A DNA stretch of 64,000 bases, taken from contig CAZSBB010000003.1 in the NCBI GenBank assembly GCA_964605235.1, positions 1-64,000 of the forward strand, read 5' to 3'. The DNA is from CAZSBB01 sp964605235. GTDB taxonomy: Bacteria; Planctomycetota; Phycisphaerae; Phycisphaerales; Phycisphaeraceae. Position 1 is the stretch's first letter; every line of letters starts with the position of its first letter. Below are positions 25,845-35,405 of the stretch, piece after piece. Made by a program: the position numbers and the translations under genes. The notes under the pieces are model-generated. The model saw only the letters and a program-made list of their open reading frames with translations. It was not told where the DNA came from and did not search any database.

Positions 25845-28800
25845 TTGATTTCGTGTCGTCCCTCGGTCCTGAAGAACGCCATCGGCGGGTGGTGCTGGCT
25901 GTGGCTGGCGCTGCTGGGCGTGGGCGCGGCCGCGCCGTTGTCCGCCCAGCCGACGACGCTTGCCGAACCCGCCGCCGGCGCGTCCACCGCCGTGGTGGTC
26001 CGGCTCAAGGAACTGCTCGAAATCGCCCCGTCCCGCGCGGTCGGCTCCGAGGGCAATCAGCGGCTGGTCGCTTACTTCCGCCAGCATTTCGCCCAGCTCG
26101 CCCAGCAACAAAATGACCCCCAGCGACAGGCAAGCGCCCAGACACTGCTGGCGCAGGCCCAGACGCTGGCGCAGGCGCTCGACGCCCAGCGGCTCAATCT
26201 CCTGCTGCCCGCCCCGGCGCAGGCGCAGCTGGAAGCGCCCGCGCCTGCGGACGTGCTGCAGGCGGAACGCGCGGCCGCGGCGGCGCTGCAAGGTCTGTGG
26301 CAGAGCGGCACGATTCCCTATGCCGCCGGCGTGTTTCTGCCGGGCGCGGCGACCCTGCAGGTGGGCGACGCCCGGGTGCGCGTCGAGCAACTGGCGCCCA
26401 ACCTGGTGGAGCCGGGCAACCTGCCCCCGCAGGGCCTGACCGGGAAGCTGGTTTACGTTGGCGCCGCCACCGCCGCCGAGCTGGCGGGCTTGACGCTGGA
26501 TCAGGCGATCGTGCTGCTGGACTTCGCCAGCGAAAAGCGGTGGCTGGAGGTGGTGCAACTGGGGGCGGCCGCGGTGGTGTTTCTGGAGCCGGCGGACGAA
26601 AGCCTCAACCAGCCGCAGGCGATGGCGAAGCTCACGCATACGCCGCTGGCGGTCCCCCGGTTCTATCTGCCGCGGGACGCCGCCGCCAAGCTGTTGGGTC
26701 CGCTGCCCGCGGGCCCCGGCGCGCTGGCTGCGCAGGCGACCTTGGAACAGACTGCGCCGGGGCGCTGGGAGCGTCAGGAACTGACGATTGAATGGCTGTT
26801 GATTCCCGGCGCCACGGCCCCGGCGCCCAGCATTGCGAATCTGATCGAAGACCCGGGCCGGCAGCTGGTGCATCTGCAGGCGTACCTGGACGCCGACAGC
26901 ATCGTTCCCGCCCTGGCGCCGGGCGCCAGTTCGGCGGTGAACCTCGCCTTGCTGCTGGAACAGGTCGAAGCGTTCCGCACCCAGCCGCCGGCCCGGCCGG
27001 TGCTGGTGAGCGTGGTCAACGGCCATTGCAACGCCCTGCTGGCGGAGCAGCATTACGCCAATGCGGTGGCGGCGCGGCCGGCGGCGTTGCAGGAAGTGCT
27101 GACCTATCTGGAGCGTGAACTGGCGCAGCGGCAGTTCATCGCGGCGACGTTCGCCGGCGAATTGACGCCCGACCTGCTGGAGCGTCTGCGTTATGAAACG
27201 GTGACCGTCGCGGGCCAGTCGGTCAAGCTCAATAAGCCGGCGCTGGAGTTCCTGCGCTATCGGCGCAACCGGCTGCGACTGGAAGCCAGTTGGCTGCGGC
27301 AACGGGCCCATGATTCCCTGGACGAAAACGAGGTCCAGCAACTGCGGGCCCAGGCTAAGGCGCTCGAAGAACGGGTGGACGGGCTCAACGAGTACATGGG
27401 CCTGTTCAATCGGCTGGGACGCCGGACCGAGTACAGCAGCCTGTCGCCCCAGCGCCAGCAGGAGGCGCGCGCCATGCTGCTGGATGTCGCCGCCGAAGCC
27501 GAGCACAGCGCCCAGGCCCTGCTGGCGCAGCGTCGCCTGGTGCTTGACAGCCTGGCGATCCGCCGCCGGCTGGCGCCGCTGAGTCTCGCTCAGGACACCC
27601 TGGGCAGCGACAACGTGTTTTTCGCCCGTCATCCGCCGCTGCCGGCGGTGGCCGCCGTGTGTCTGGACCTGTCCTTCGGCTCGGATTACGTGGGCTTCTT
27701 CGCGTTCGGCAACTTCGGCGGCCACGCCAATGATGTGGAACGTCCCGCGACCAACCGGGTGGCGCGGCTGGCGCGGCATACCGTCACGCTGGCGGCGGAA
27801 TTGGCGCAGCAGAACAACCTGCCCAATCGCTTGACGGACACGCTGCTGCTGGTCGGCGGCGTGCCGTGGTCGGCGCATCTGGGCGCGCCGGTGGCGATGG
27901 GCAGTCGACCGCTGCATCTGCTGGCGATCCCGGCGTTGACGCTCACCAGCGTGCGCGACGGCCGGCTGCGCGAGTTCACGCCGGGCGACACGCTGGCGCA
28001 TCTGGAAACCGCCAACCTGCGGGCGGTGACGGAGTATGTCAGCGCGTATCTGCCGGCGCTCATCAACAGCGCGGACCTGGGCAAGACCTTCATCCCCAGC
28101 GACACCATCGACCCGCTGAACCTGCTGATCAGCGCCCGCCTGACCGATGAATACACCGTCGGCCTGCCCCAGCAGCGCATGGAACAAGCCCTGGTGCTGG
28201 GGTTGCCCAAACGCCAGGCCGAGAAGCATGAACTGCGGTTCGGACAGGTGCGTCCCTACGCCCACCTGATGACCGATGCCTCGGGGCTGGTGCACCTGCC
28301 CAGCGGCATGTACCGCAGCGGCGGGTTGCAGGCGTACCAGTACGACCCGAGTTACCAGCGTCTGGTCGCCACGCTGGATTTCGTCGCCGACCGGAAATTC
28401 AACTCGGCGCTCAATGACCTGAAGCGGGGCGACATTTTCAAGCCGCGCATCATTGTGGGCTTCGAGTGCGTGAAGCTGGACCTGGTGGGGCTGACCCATC
28501 CGGCGAATCTGATGCCGCTGGCGCAACTGCAGGTGCTCGACGCCCGGCAGGACGCCACCCCGCGCCGCTACGCCCTGGCGGGCATGCAGGCGGTGGGCAG
28601 CGGCAAACTGGTTCCGCTCGCCAACGACGGCAGCGCCAGCGTGATGGCGCCGCCGGGGCTGGCGGTCAAGCTGCTCTCCGGTTCGGCGCTGGTGATCAAC
28701 GCCGACGAGGATCACCCCCAGGGGCAGGGCTTTGTCATCGGCGCGGGGCGGCTGAACGATCTGGTGACGGTCAGCGCCCAGGACATGTGGCGGCTGACCG

Positions 28801-31247
28801 ACAATCGCCTGAGCATGCTCGAGTCCAAGGGCGTGGTCAACGACGCGGCGCGCAAGCTCAACGACGCGGCGGGGGAATTGCTGGACACCGCCCGGCAAGC
28901 CAGCGTCCAGGGCAGCCACAGCACGGCGCTGACTGACGCGGAGGAAGCGCGCGGGCTGGCGTACTGGGCGTACCTGCACGCCCGCGACGCCATCAACGAC
29001 CTGATCAAAGCGGCGGTGTTTTTCCTGGCGCTGGTGATTCCCTTCTGCTTCTTCATGACCAAGCTGGTGTCGCCGTTCACCGATGTGAATCGGCAGATCG
29101 CCCTGTTCGCGCTGGTGTTCGTGCTGACCGCGCTGGTGCTGTGGCTGCTGCACCCGGCGTTCAAGGTCGCCGAGACCCCGGCGGTGGTGATGCTGGGATT
29201 TGTGATTCTGGGGCTGGCGGTGTTCGTCGCGTCGGTGGTGATCGGGCGTTTCAACGCTTCGATGAACCAGGCGATCGAGCAGATGCAGCAGTCGGAAGCG
29301 GTCGACGCTCCGCAGGGCCGACTGCTGGGCGTGGCATTTCTGGTGGGCGTGAACAACATGAAGCGCCGCCGGATCCGCACTTCGCTGACCTGCGCCACCA
29401 TCATCCTGGTGACCTTCACCATGCTCAGCGTGATCAGCGTGGGTCAGGACGTGGAGCCGGCGCGGGTGCGGACCGGCGGCGAGCCGGCGTACAGCGGGTT
29501 CCTGTTCAGCCGGCCGGGGCTGGGGCCGATCAGTCCGGTGCAGATGAATCGGCTACGGGCGCACTTCACCGACAGCAGCGCCATGGCGGCGCGGGCGTGG
29601 GTGCAGCGCACCGACAGCACCAACCAGTACATCGACTTTCCGGTGCTGATTGAAGGCCCCGACGGCAAGTACGATCCGCAAGGTCCGCAACTGGCGACCA
29701 AAGTGCTGCTGGGGTTGGAGCCGGCGGAGGACGGGCTGGTCCGGCAACTCCCGCTGGCGCCGGGCAGCCGGTGGTTCAGCAGCGCACAAGCGGCGGAAAT
29801 CGTGCTCAGCGTCGAAGCGGGCAAACTGCTGGGCATCACGCCCGCCACGCTGGGGCAGCATCACGTGAATGTGCAGGGACGACGGCTGCTGGTCGTCGGC
29901 CTGATGGAGGACGCGGCGTTCGGCACGCTGCGCGATCTGGGCGATGTGCCGCTGGCTCCTTTGCTGTCGGAAGCGAACTCCAAAACCGCGCTGAGCAATG
30001 CCGTGGCGACGGCGGACCAGGCGGCCGCCTCGGGGCTGGGCAGCGGGGCGAGCGCCGGCGGCGACCTGCTCAGTCAGCCGGGGATCGCGCCTGCGCGGGC
30101 GATCGACATTGCCATGATTCCCCTGGAGCTGGCGCTGAGCTTTCCCGATGCGTCCTACCGCTCGCTGAGCGTGCGCTACAACCAACCCGCCGACACCGGC
30201 GAAACGGCGCGGGCGGCGGCGCTCAAGGCCTGGCAGGCGGCGAGCAAGTTGATCCGCTTCCAACTGGCGCGGCTGGACGTCGGTGTAGCCGAGCCCATCA
30301 GCCTGGGCGAAGGCAAGCAACTCCCGGCCGGTCAGTATTCGCTCGCCTCCAGCAGCGGGACGCAGATCGGCGGGGTGCTCAAGGTCGCCATTCCGATCAT
30401 TCTCACCGCCACCATCATCTTCAACACCATGCTCGGGTCGGTCATGGAACGCCGGCGCGAGGTGGGCATCTACAACGCCATCGGCCTGAACCCCAGCCAC
30501 GTCATCATGTTCTTCCTCGCCGAGTCGCTGGTCTTCGGCATGATCGGCGCCGTGGCGGGCTACCTGATCGGGCAGGCGGTCAGTCTCTTCATCACCACCT
30601 TCAACCTGCTGGAACTGAACCTCAACTATTCCTCGACCAGCGTGCTGGTGGTCATCTTCCTGACCATCGCCACGGTGGTGCTCTCGACGGTGTATCCCGC
30701 GCTGATGGCGGCCCGCGCCGCGGTCCCCAGCGGGCAACGGCGCTGGGCGCTGCCGCAGCCCGAGGGTGACGAGATCACCGTGCAGTTCCCCTTCAGCTAC
30801 GACGGCGACCGCGTGCTGGCAGTGTGCGCCTACCTGCGCGACTACATGCAGCAGCACGCCGAGGCGAGCACCGGCAGCTTCCTGGCGCAACTGGGGCCGC
30901 TGGGCCGGGTGCCCGCGACCGCCGGCGGCGAGGAGCAGCCGTATGTCATGCTGTTCGACGTGGCGCCGGCACCGTTCGACCTGGGCGTAAACCAGCGGAT
31001 GGAGGTTTACGCGTTCTACAACCACCGGGTCAAGGCCCACATGCTCAGCGTGCATCTGACCCGGCAAAGCGGGCAGAAGAGCGATTGGATGGCGGTGAAC
31101 CAGCCGTTCCTCGAAGCGCTGCGCAAACGGCTGCTGGGCTGGCGCTCGCAGCGGGCCCCGGTGCAGGAATCGTTTTATCGGCAAGGTCAGGCGCTGTTCG
31201 CCGCGGCGCCGCTGCTGCCGGCGCAAGCGCAGGAGCATGAAGGCTGA
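25845..31247 (+). CDS. Giant FtsX-type permease with degenerate peptidase-like ectodomain
   Basis: This 1800-residue protein has an N-terminal signal/anchor helix (about 12-36). A large external part follows (about 45-1040). Residues about 60-75 (SRAVGSEGNQRLVAYFR), a PA-domain-like segment (LVYVGAATAAELAGLTLDQ, about 205-250) and DADSIVPALAPGASSAVNLALL (about 350) resemble the order of an M28 aminopeptidase with a PA insert, but the zinc ligands are not evident. Then come three or four membrane helices (about 1055-1150), an FtsX-like N-terminal segment (NNMKRRRIRTSLTCATIILV), a second external loop, and the FtsX C-terminal core (MLGSVMERRREVGIYNAIGL, about 1525; PALMAARAAVP) followed by a soluble tail of about 170 residues. 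It probably works with the preceding ATPase. The substrate is unknown; the ectodomain suggests handling of peptides or envelope proteins. Confidence 0.85.
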   Translation: MISCRPSVLKNAIGGWCWLWLALLGVGAAAPLSAQPTTLAEPAAGASTAVVVRLKELLEIAPSRAVGSEGNQRLVAYFRQHFAQLAQQQNDPQRQASAQTLLAQAQTLAQALDAQRLNLLLPAPAQAQLEAPAPADVLQAERAAAAALQGLWQSGTIPYAAGVFLPGAATLQVGDARVRVEQLAPNLVEPGNLPPQGLTGKLVYVGAATAAELAGLTLDQAIVLLDFASEKRWLEVVQLGAAAVVFLEPADESLNQPQAMAKLTHTPLAVPRFYLPRDAAAKLLGPLPAGPGALAAQATLEQTAPGRWERQELTIEWLLIPGATAPAPSIANLIEDPGRQLVHLQAYLDADSIVPALAPGASSAVNLALLLEQVEAFRTQPPARPVLVSVVNGHCNALLAEQHYANAVAARPAALQEVLTYLERELAQRQFIAATFAGELTPDLLERLRYETVTVAGQSVKLNKPALEFLRYRRNRLRLEASWLRQRAHDSLDENEVQQLRAQAKALEERVDGLNEYMGLFNRLGRRTEYSSLSPQRQQEARAMLLDVAAEAEHSAQALLAQRRLVLDSLAIRRRLAPLSLAQDTLGSDNVFFARHPPLPAVAAVCLDLSFGSDYVGFFAFGNFGGHANDVERPATNRVARLARHTVTLAAELAQQNNLPNRLTDTLLLVGGVPWSAHLGAPVAMGSRPLHLLAIPALTLTSVRDGRLREFTPGDTLAHLETANLRAVTEYVSAYLPALINSADLGKTFIPSDTIDPLNLLISARLTDEYTVGLPQQRMEQALVLGLPKRQAEKHELRFGQVRPYAHLMTDASGLVHLPSGMYRSGGLQAYQYDPSYQRLVATLDFVADRKFNSALNDLKRGDIFKPRIIVGFECVKLDLVGLTHPANLMPLAQLQVLDARQDATPRRYALAGMQAVGSGKLVPLANDGSASVMAPPGLAVKLLSGSALVINADEDHPQGQGFVIGAGRLNDLVTVSAQDMWRLTDNRLSMLESKGVVNDAARKLNDAAGELLDTARQASVQGSHSTALTDAEEARGLAYWAYLHARDAINDLIKAAVFFLALVIPFCFFMTKLVSPFTDVNRQIALFALVFVLTALVLWLLHPAFKVAETPAVVMLGFVILGLAVFVASVVIGRFNASMNQAIEQMQQSEAVDAPQGRLLGVAFLVGVNNMKRRRIRTSLTCATIILVTFTMLSVISVGQDVEPARVRTGGEPAYSGFLFSRPGLGPISPVQMNRLRAHFTDSSAMAARAWVQRTDSTNQYIDFPVLIEGPDGKYDPQGPQLATKVLLGLEPAEDGLVRQLPLAPGSRWFSSAQAAEIVLSVEAGKLLGITPATLGQHHVNVQGRRLLVVGLMEDAAFGTLRDLGDVPLAPLLSEANSKTALSNAVATADQAAASGLGSGASAGGDLLSQPGIAPARAIDIAMIPLELALSFPDASYRSLSVRYNQPADTGETARAAALKAWQAASKLIRFQLARLDVGVAEPISLGEGKQLPAGQYSLASSSGTQIGGVLKVAIPIILTATIIFNTMLGSVMERRREVGIYNAIGLNPSHVIMFFLAESLVFGMIGAVAGYLIGQAVSLFITTFNLLELNLNYSSTSVLVVIFLTIATVVLSTVYPALMAARAAVPSGQRRWALPQPEGDEITVQFPFSYDGDRVLAVCAYLRDYMQQHAEASTGSFLAQLGPLGRVPATAGGEEQPYVMLFDVAPAPFDLGVNQRMEVYAFYNHRVKAHMLSVHLTRQSGQKSDWMAVNQPFLEALRKRLLGWRSQRAPVQESFYRQGQALFAAAPLLPAQAQEHEG

Positions 31248-33229
31248 TGGCCAAGGGACTGGACAAAGAGATTCAGCAGTACCGCGACCTGCTGCCCATC
31301 CCCGACCACTTCGAGGAAGGCTTTGGCTGGAAGACGGTCCTGGGGGCGCTGTTTCTGGGCCTGATCATGCTGCCGGGGTCGATTTACCTGTCGCTGTTCA
31401 TGGGCGCGGGGCTGGGCCCGGCGGCGCGGTGGGTGACGGTCATCCTCTTCGCCGAGATCGCCAAACGCTCGATGAAGAGTCTGCGCCGGCAGGAAATCTA
31501 CATCCTCTTCTACATGACCGGCATCGCCCTGGGCGGACAGCTCCACGGCGGCATCATGACCCAGTTGCTGTGGAACCAGTTCCTGGCGCAGAACGGCGAG
31601 CTGGCGGGCCTGGGCATCGACGTCCCCAGCTGGATCGCGCCCGCCAAGGAGATCATCGCCCGCGACGGCCGGACCTTCTTCACCGCCGACTGGGTGGTGC
31701 CGATCTTCTTCATCGGCGGCATGCTCATCCTCCAGCGCATTGACCACTTCGGTCTGGGCTATGCGCTGTATCGGCTGACCGCCCATGTCGAAAAACTCCC
31801 CTTCCCCATGGCCCCGGTCGACACCCTGGGCATCACCGCCCTGGCGGATGTGCATGACAAAGATCAACGTTGGCGCTGGCGCTGGTTCAGCATGGGCGGG
31901 GCGCTGGGCATGCTCTTTGGCGCGGTGTACATCGGGTTGCCCACGGTCACCAACGCCATCTTCGGGCAGACCGTCACCATCATCCCCGTGCCGTGGCTGG
32001 ACCTGACCAGCCAGCTCTCCACGCGCGATTTCATGCCCGCCACGCCGCTGAACCTGGTGTTCGACCTGACCTTCGTCCTGCTGGGCATGGTGCTGCCCTT
32101 CTGGGCGGTGGTCGGCGGCTTCCTGGGGCTGATTGTGACCATCATCGTCAACCCCATCCTCTATCGCCAGGGCCTGCTCAGCAGCTGGCAGCCGGGCATG
32201 GGGCTGGTCGACACCATGTACTACAACAGCATCGACTTCTACCTGTCCTTCGGCATCGGCTTGTCGCTGGCGATCTTCGTGGTCACCGTCGTGCCGCTGG
32301 CGTTCCGCTTCTTCACCGCCCGCAAGGCGCTGCGCCAGCAACAGGAAGAAAGCGTCTGGAAGCAGCTTAAACGCCACCGCGAACGCGGCGACATCTCCGT
32401 CTTTGTCGCCCTGGGCATCTATGTCTTCAGCACCTTCGCCTACATCGCGGTGTGCAAGCTGCTCATGCCCCAGTTTCCGGTCCTGTTCTTCCTGGGCTTC
32501 GGCTTCATCTACCAACCCATCATCAGCTATGTGACCGCCAAGCTCGAAGGCACCGTCGGCCAGACGCTGACCATCCCGCATATCCGCGAGGCGGCGTTCA
32601 TCCTCTCGGGCTATCGCGGGTCGGACATCTGGTTCGCCCCGATTCCCATCAACGACTACGGCCGAAGCACCCGCGAGTTCCGCGTGCTCGAACTGACCGG
32701 CACCAAACTGACCAGCGTGTTCAAGACCGAAGTGCTGCTGATTCCCATCGTCATTGTCACTTCGCTGTTGTTCTGCTCGCTGATCTGGCGGCTGGCGCCG
32801 ATTCCCAGCGCGATGTTCCCCTACGCTCAGGAAATCTGGGAACTGCACGCCCGCAACTTCGCCCTGACCGCCACCGCCACCAAGGACGGCACCAGCGAGT
32901 TCATCGAGGCGATCAAGTTCGACGTGATCGGCTGGGGCATGGGCGCGGGGGTGGGACTGTTCTCGCTGTTGAGCTGGTTGAACATGCCCACTTTTCTGGT
33001 GTTCGGCCTGGTGCGCGGGCTGGGGCAGACCACGCCGGGCAACGTGATCCCGGAAATGATCGGCGCTCTGATCGGGCGGTTTGTGCTGCAGAAGAAGTTC
33101 GGACACAAGCAGTTCAAGCAATACATCGCGGTGCTGGCGGCGGGTTTCACCGCGGGCATGGGTTTGATCGGCATGGCGGCGATCGCCTTCGCGCTGATCG
33201 TGCGCAGCACCACCACGCTGGGTTACTGA
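31247..33229 (+). CDS. Polytopic membrane protein, OPT/DUF6784-6785-like
   Basis: This 660-residue protein overlaps the giant permease stop as TGATG. It has about 14 hydrophobic helices (for example VLGALFLGLIMLPGSIYLSL and LNLVFDLTFVLLGMVLPFW). The C-terminal part TTPGNVIPEMIGALIGRFV, followed by two helices, recalls the oligopeptide transporter (OPT) superfamily and the uncharacterised DUF6784/DUF6785 proteins that I associate with planctomycetes. Assignment is from memory. It is probably a transporter or channel subunit partnered with the next gene. Confidence 0.65.
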   Translation: MAKGLDKEIQQYRDLLPIPDHFEEGFGWKTVLGALFLGLIMLPGSIYLSLFMGAGLGPAARWVTVILFAEIAKRSMKSLRRQEIYILFYMTGIALGGQLHGGIMTQLLWNQFLAQNGELAGLGIDVPSWIAPAKEIIARDGRTFFTADWVVPIFFIGGMLILQRIDHFGLGYALYRLTAHVEKLPFPMAPVDTLGITALADVHDKDQRWRWRWFSMGGALGMLFGAVYIGLPTVTNAIFGQTVTIIPVPWLDLTSQLSTRDFMPATPLNLVFDLTFVLLGMVLPFWAVVGGFLGLIVTIIVNPILYRQGLLSSWQPGMGLVDTMYYNSIDFYLSFGIGLSLAIFVVTVVPLAFRFFTARKALRQQQEESVWKQLKRHRERGDISVFVALGIYVFSTFAYIAVCKLLMPQFPVLFFLGFGFIYQPIISYVTAKLEGTVGQTLTIPHIREAAFILSGYRGSDIWFAPIPINDYGRSTREFRVLELTGTKLTSVFKTEVLLIPIVIVTSLLFCSLIWRLAPIPSAMFPYAQEIWELHARNFALTATATKDGTSEFIEAIKFDVIGWGMGAGVGLFSLLSWLNMPTFLVFGLVRGLGQTTPGNVIPEMIGALIGRFVLQKKFGHKQFKQYIAVLAAGFTAGMGLIGMAAIAFALIVRSTTTLGY

Positions 33230-33263
33230 TGGGCCGGATGCGCCGGCAGGAATTGACGCAGGC

Positions 33264-35405
33264 ATGACGACAGAGGACTACCAACGCGTGCAGACGCCGC
33301 CGGATGGCGCGCAGAACGCCGGGGGCCATTCCGGGGGCGGTGATGACGCCGGCGCGGCAGCGCTGAGCGCCCCGCAGCGCACGATTCACATCCGCTGGGC
33401 GCTGCTCCCCTTGAGCATGCTGCTCTGTGCCGCGCAGGCGGCGCTGACGGTCATGGCCACGCACACCGCCGAGCAGGTGCTCACCTCCACGCTGATCACC
33501 GTGATCGGGTTTGGCCTGGTGTTCCTGCTGGTGCTGCTGTTCAATCCGCTGCTGCGCCTGCTCTGCGGCGGGCGCACCGCCTGGCTGCTCAACCGTGCCG
33601 AACTGGCGAGCCTGCTGGCGGCGATGACCGTGACCGCCGGGGTGGCGACCTTCGGGCTGGCGGATCAGCTCATTCCCCTGATTGCTGCGCCCTACAACGC
33701 CAGTTGGAACACCCCCCAGCGCGGCTGGGACAAACGGCTGCATCGGCATCTGAACGACCAGCTTTACATCACCGACCCACAAGTCATCGAAGACTTCCGC
33801 AACGGCGTCACCGACCAGCCCATCGCCACCGCTCCCACCGGCGAATGGCTGCGGTTCTACTGGCGCGTGCTGGGCGAGATTCCCTGGGACGCCTGGCTCA
33901 AACCCCTGGCGGCATGGCTGGTGTTCATCTTCGGCTGCTATGGCATTTTCTACGGGCTGGCGGGCACGGTGATCGAGTACTGGTCCCGGCGGGAGAAGCT
34001 GATTTTTCCGCTCGCCAAGCTCGCCGACGCCTTGTTGCCCGAGGAGCCGCAGACGCATTGGTTGCCCGCGTTGTTCCGCTCGCCGCTGTTCTGGCTGGGG
34101 GTTGCGGTCAGCGCCACGGTGCTGATGTACAACGCCGCGGCGGTCGCCAACTGGATTCCCCTGCCCAGGATCGGCCTGGGCATGTCGGAATACACCGTTG
34201 ACGCGCTGGTGCGGGACACCTTCTTCGCCGGGCTGGGCGGCAAGAACTGCATGGCGTTTCTGATCATCTTCACCGCCATCGGGCTGGCGTTCCTGCTGCC
34301 GCTGGAAATCAGCTTTTCCATCTGGTTCTACTACCTGCTGGGGCAGGGGTTGATCCTGACCCTGTGTCGGCTGGGCTACGGCGTCAACGGGAACGACTTC
34401 CCGACCGAATGGACCACCGTGCACAACCCGGTCACCGCGCAGGGCTCAGGCGCCATGCTGCTGTTCAGCGCGGTCAGTCTGTACCGCGCCCTGCGCGAGT
34501 ACTTCCGCCTGGGACGAAGCCTGACCGGCTGGGCGCGGCTGCGGGTGATGCTGCCGGTGGTGGTGCTGGCGGCAAGCATGGCGGTGGTCACGCTGTGGAC
34601 CGCGTGGAACCGCATCCCCCTGCACTGGGCGCTGCTGTTCACCTGCTTCCTCACGCTGCTGACTCTGGGGCTGATGCGCATCGTCGCCGAGGGCGGCATT
34701 TACTGGTTCCAGGCCCACACCAGTTTCTTCCACTTCTACACCATGACCGGGCTGGGCAAAGTGATGGCGCCGATTTTCGCCGGCCCGTTGCTGCTGATCT
34801 ATTCCGTGCTGTTCCTGGACGTCAAGACCTTCCTGGCGCCCAACCTGGTCAATGCCGCGCGCATGCAGCAGGAAAGCTCCGCCCCACGCTTCCGCTTCCA
34901 TCTGAACATCGTGCTCAGCACGCTCACGGCGGTGGCGGTGGCGCTGGTCCATTCCCTGCTGCTGGCGTACGCCCAGGGCGCCAATCGCATGCAAAGCTGG
35001 TTCTACACCAGCGCCCCGCGCAGTTTTATCGACAAGGCGGCGAGCCTCACCACCCAATTGCCCAGCTTCAACGGCGCGACCTTCGCCTGGTTCACCGTCG
35101 GCGCCGTCTGGGTCGTGCTCACCATGCACCTGCGCAGCACCCTGTTCTGGTTCCCCCATCCCATCGGCTACATCATGCTCATCAACCCGCTGATGAGCTC
35201 CCTCTGGTTCAGTTTCTTCATCGGCTGGGTCATTAAAAAAATCGTCGTCCGCTACGGCGGCAAAGCGTCTTTCGACCGCGTGCGCCAGGTCATGCTGGGC
35301 CTGGTCATGGGCGAATTGCTGGTCATCTTCCTCTGTGCCGTGCTCGCGCTGTCGCTCCGCGGCGTCAGCTTCCCGGGCATTGACCTGAATCGTTACGGGC
35401 CGTGA
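33264..35405 (+). CDS. Polytopic membrane protein, OPT/DUF6785-like (second)
   Basis: This 713-residue protein has a hydrophilic N-terminus of about 45 residues, then about 13 hydrophobic helices. A conserved-looking stretch RIVAEGGIYWFQAHTSF (about 475) and VNGNDFPTEWTTVHNP (about 375) fit the DUF6785/OPT-like class as I recall it. It is related in style to the preceding protein and similar in size, so the two may form a heteromer. Its stop overlaps the next start as GTGA. Confidence 0.65.
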   Translation: MTTEDYQRVQTPPDGAQNAGGHSGGGDDAGAAALSAPQRTIHIRWALLPLSMLLCAAQAALTVMATHTAEQVLTSTLITVIGFGLVFLLVLLFNPLLRLLCGGRTAWLLNRAELASLLAAMTVTAGVATFGLADQLIPLIAAPYNASWNTPQRGWDKRLHRHLNDQLYITDPQVIEDFRNGVTDQPIATAPTGEWLRFYWRVLGEIPWDAWLKPLAAWLVFIFGCYGIFYGLAGTVIEYWSRREKLIFPLAKLADALLPEEPQTHWLPALFRSPLFWLGVAVSATVLMYNAAAVANWIPLPRIGLGMSEYTVDALVRDTFFAGLGGKNCMAFLIIFTAIGLAFLLPLEISFSIWFYYLLGQGLILTLCRLGYGVNGNDFPTEWTTVHNPVTAQGSGAMLLFSAVSLYRALREYFRLGRSLTGWARLRVMLPVVVLAASMAVVTLWTAWNRIPLHWALLFTCFLTLLTLGLMRIVAEGGIYWFQAHTSFFHFYTMTGLGKVMAPIFAGPLLLIYSVLFLDVKTFLAPNLVNAARMQQESSAPRFRFHLNIVLSTLTAVAVALVHSLLLAYAQGANRMQSWFYTSAPRSFIDKAASLTTQLPSFNGATFAWFTVGAVWVVLTMHLRSTLFWFPHPIGYIMLINPLMSSLWFSFFIGWVIKKIVVRYGGKASFDRVRQVMLGLVMGELLVIFLCAVLALSLRGVSFPGIDLNRYGP

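Noticed and set aside
25821..29153. 1110-codon minus-strand frame opposite the giant permease
   Set aside because: Shadow of a high-GC coding sequence: Gln/Arg/His-rich, no domain, while the plus strand has FtsX motifs and membrane helices.
31187..33265. 692-codon minus-strand frame opposite the first OPT-like gene
   Set aside because: Same reason: low-complexity His/Asp/Gln composition, no motif; plus strand encodes a coherent polytopic protein.
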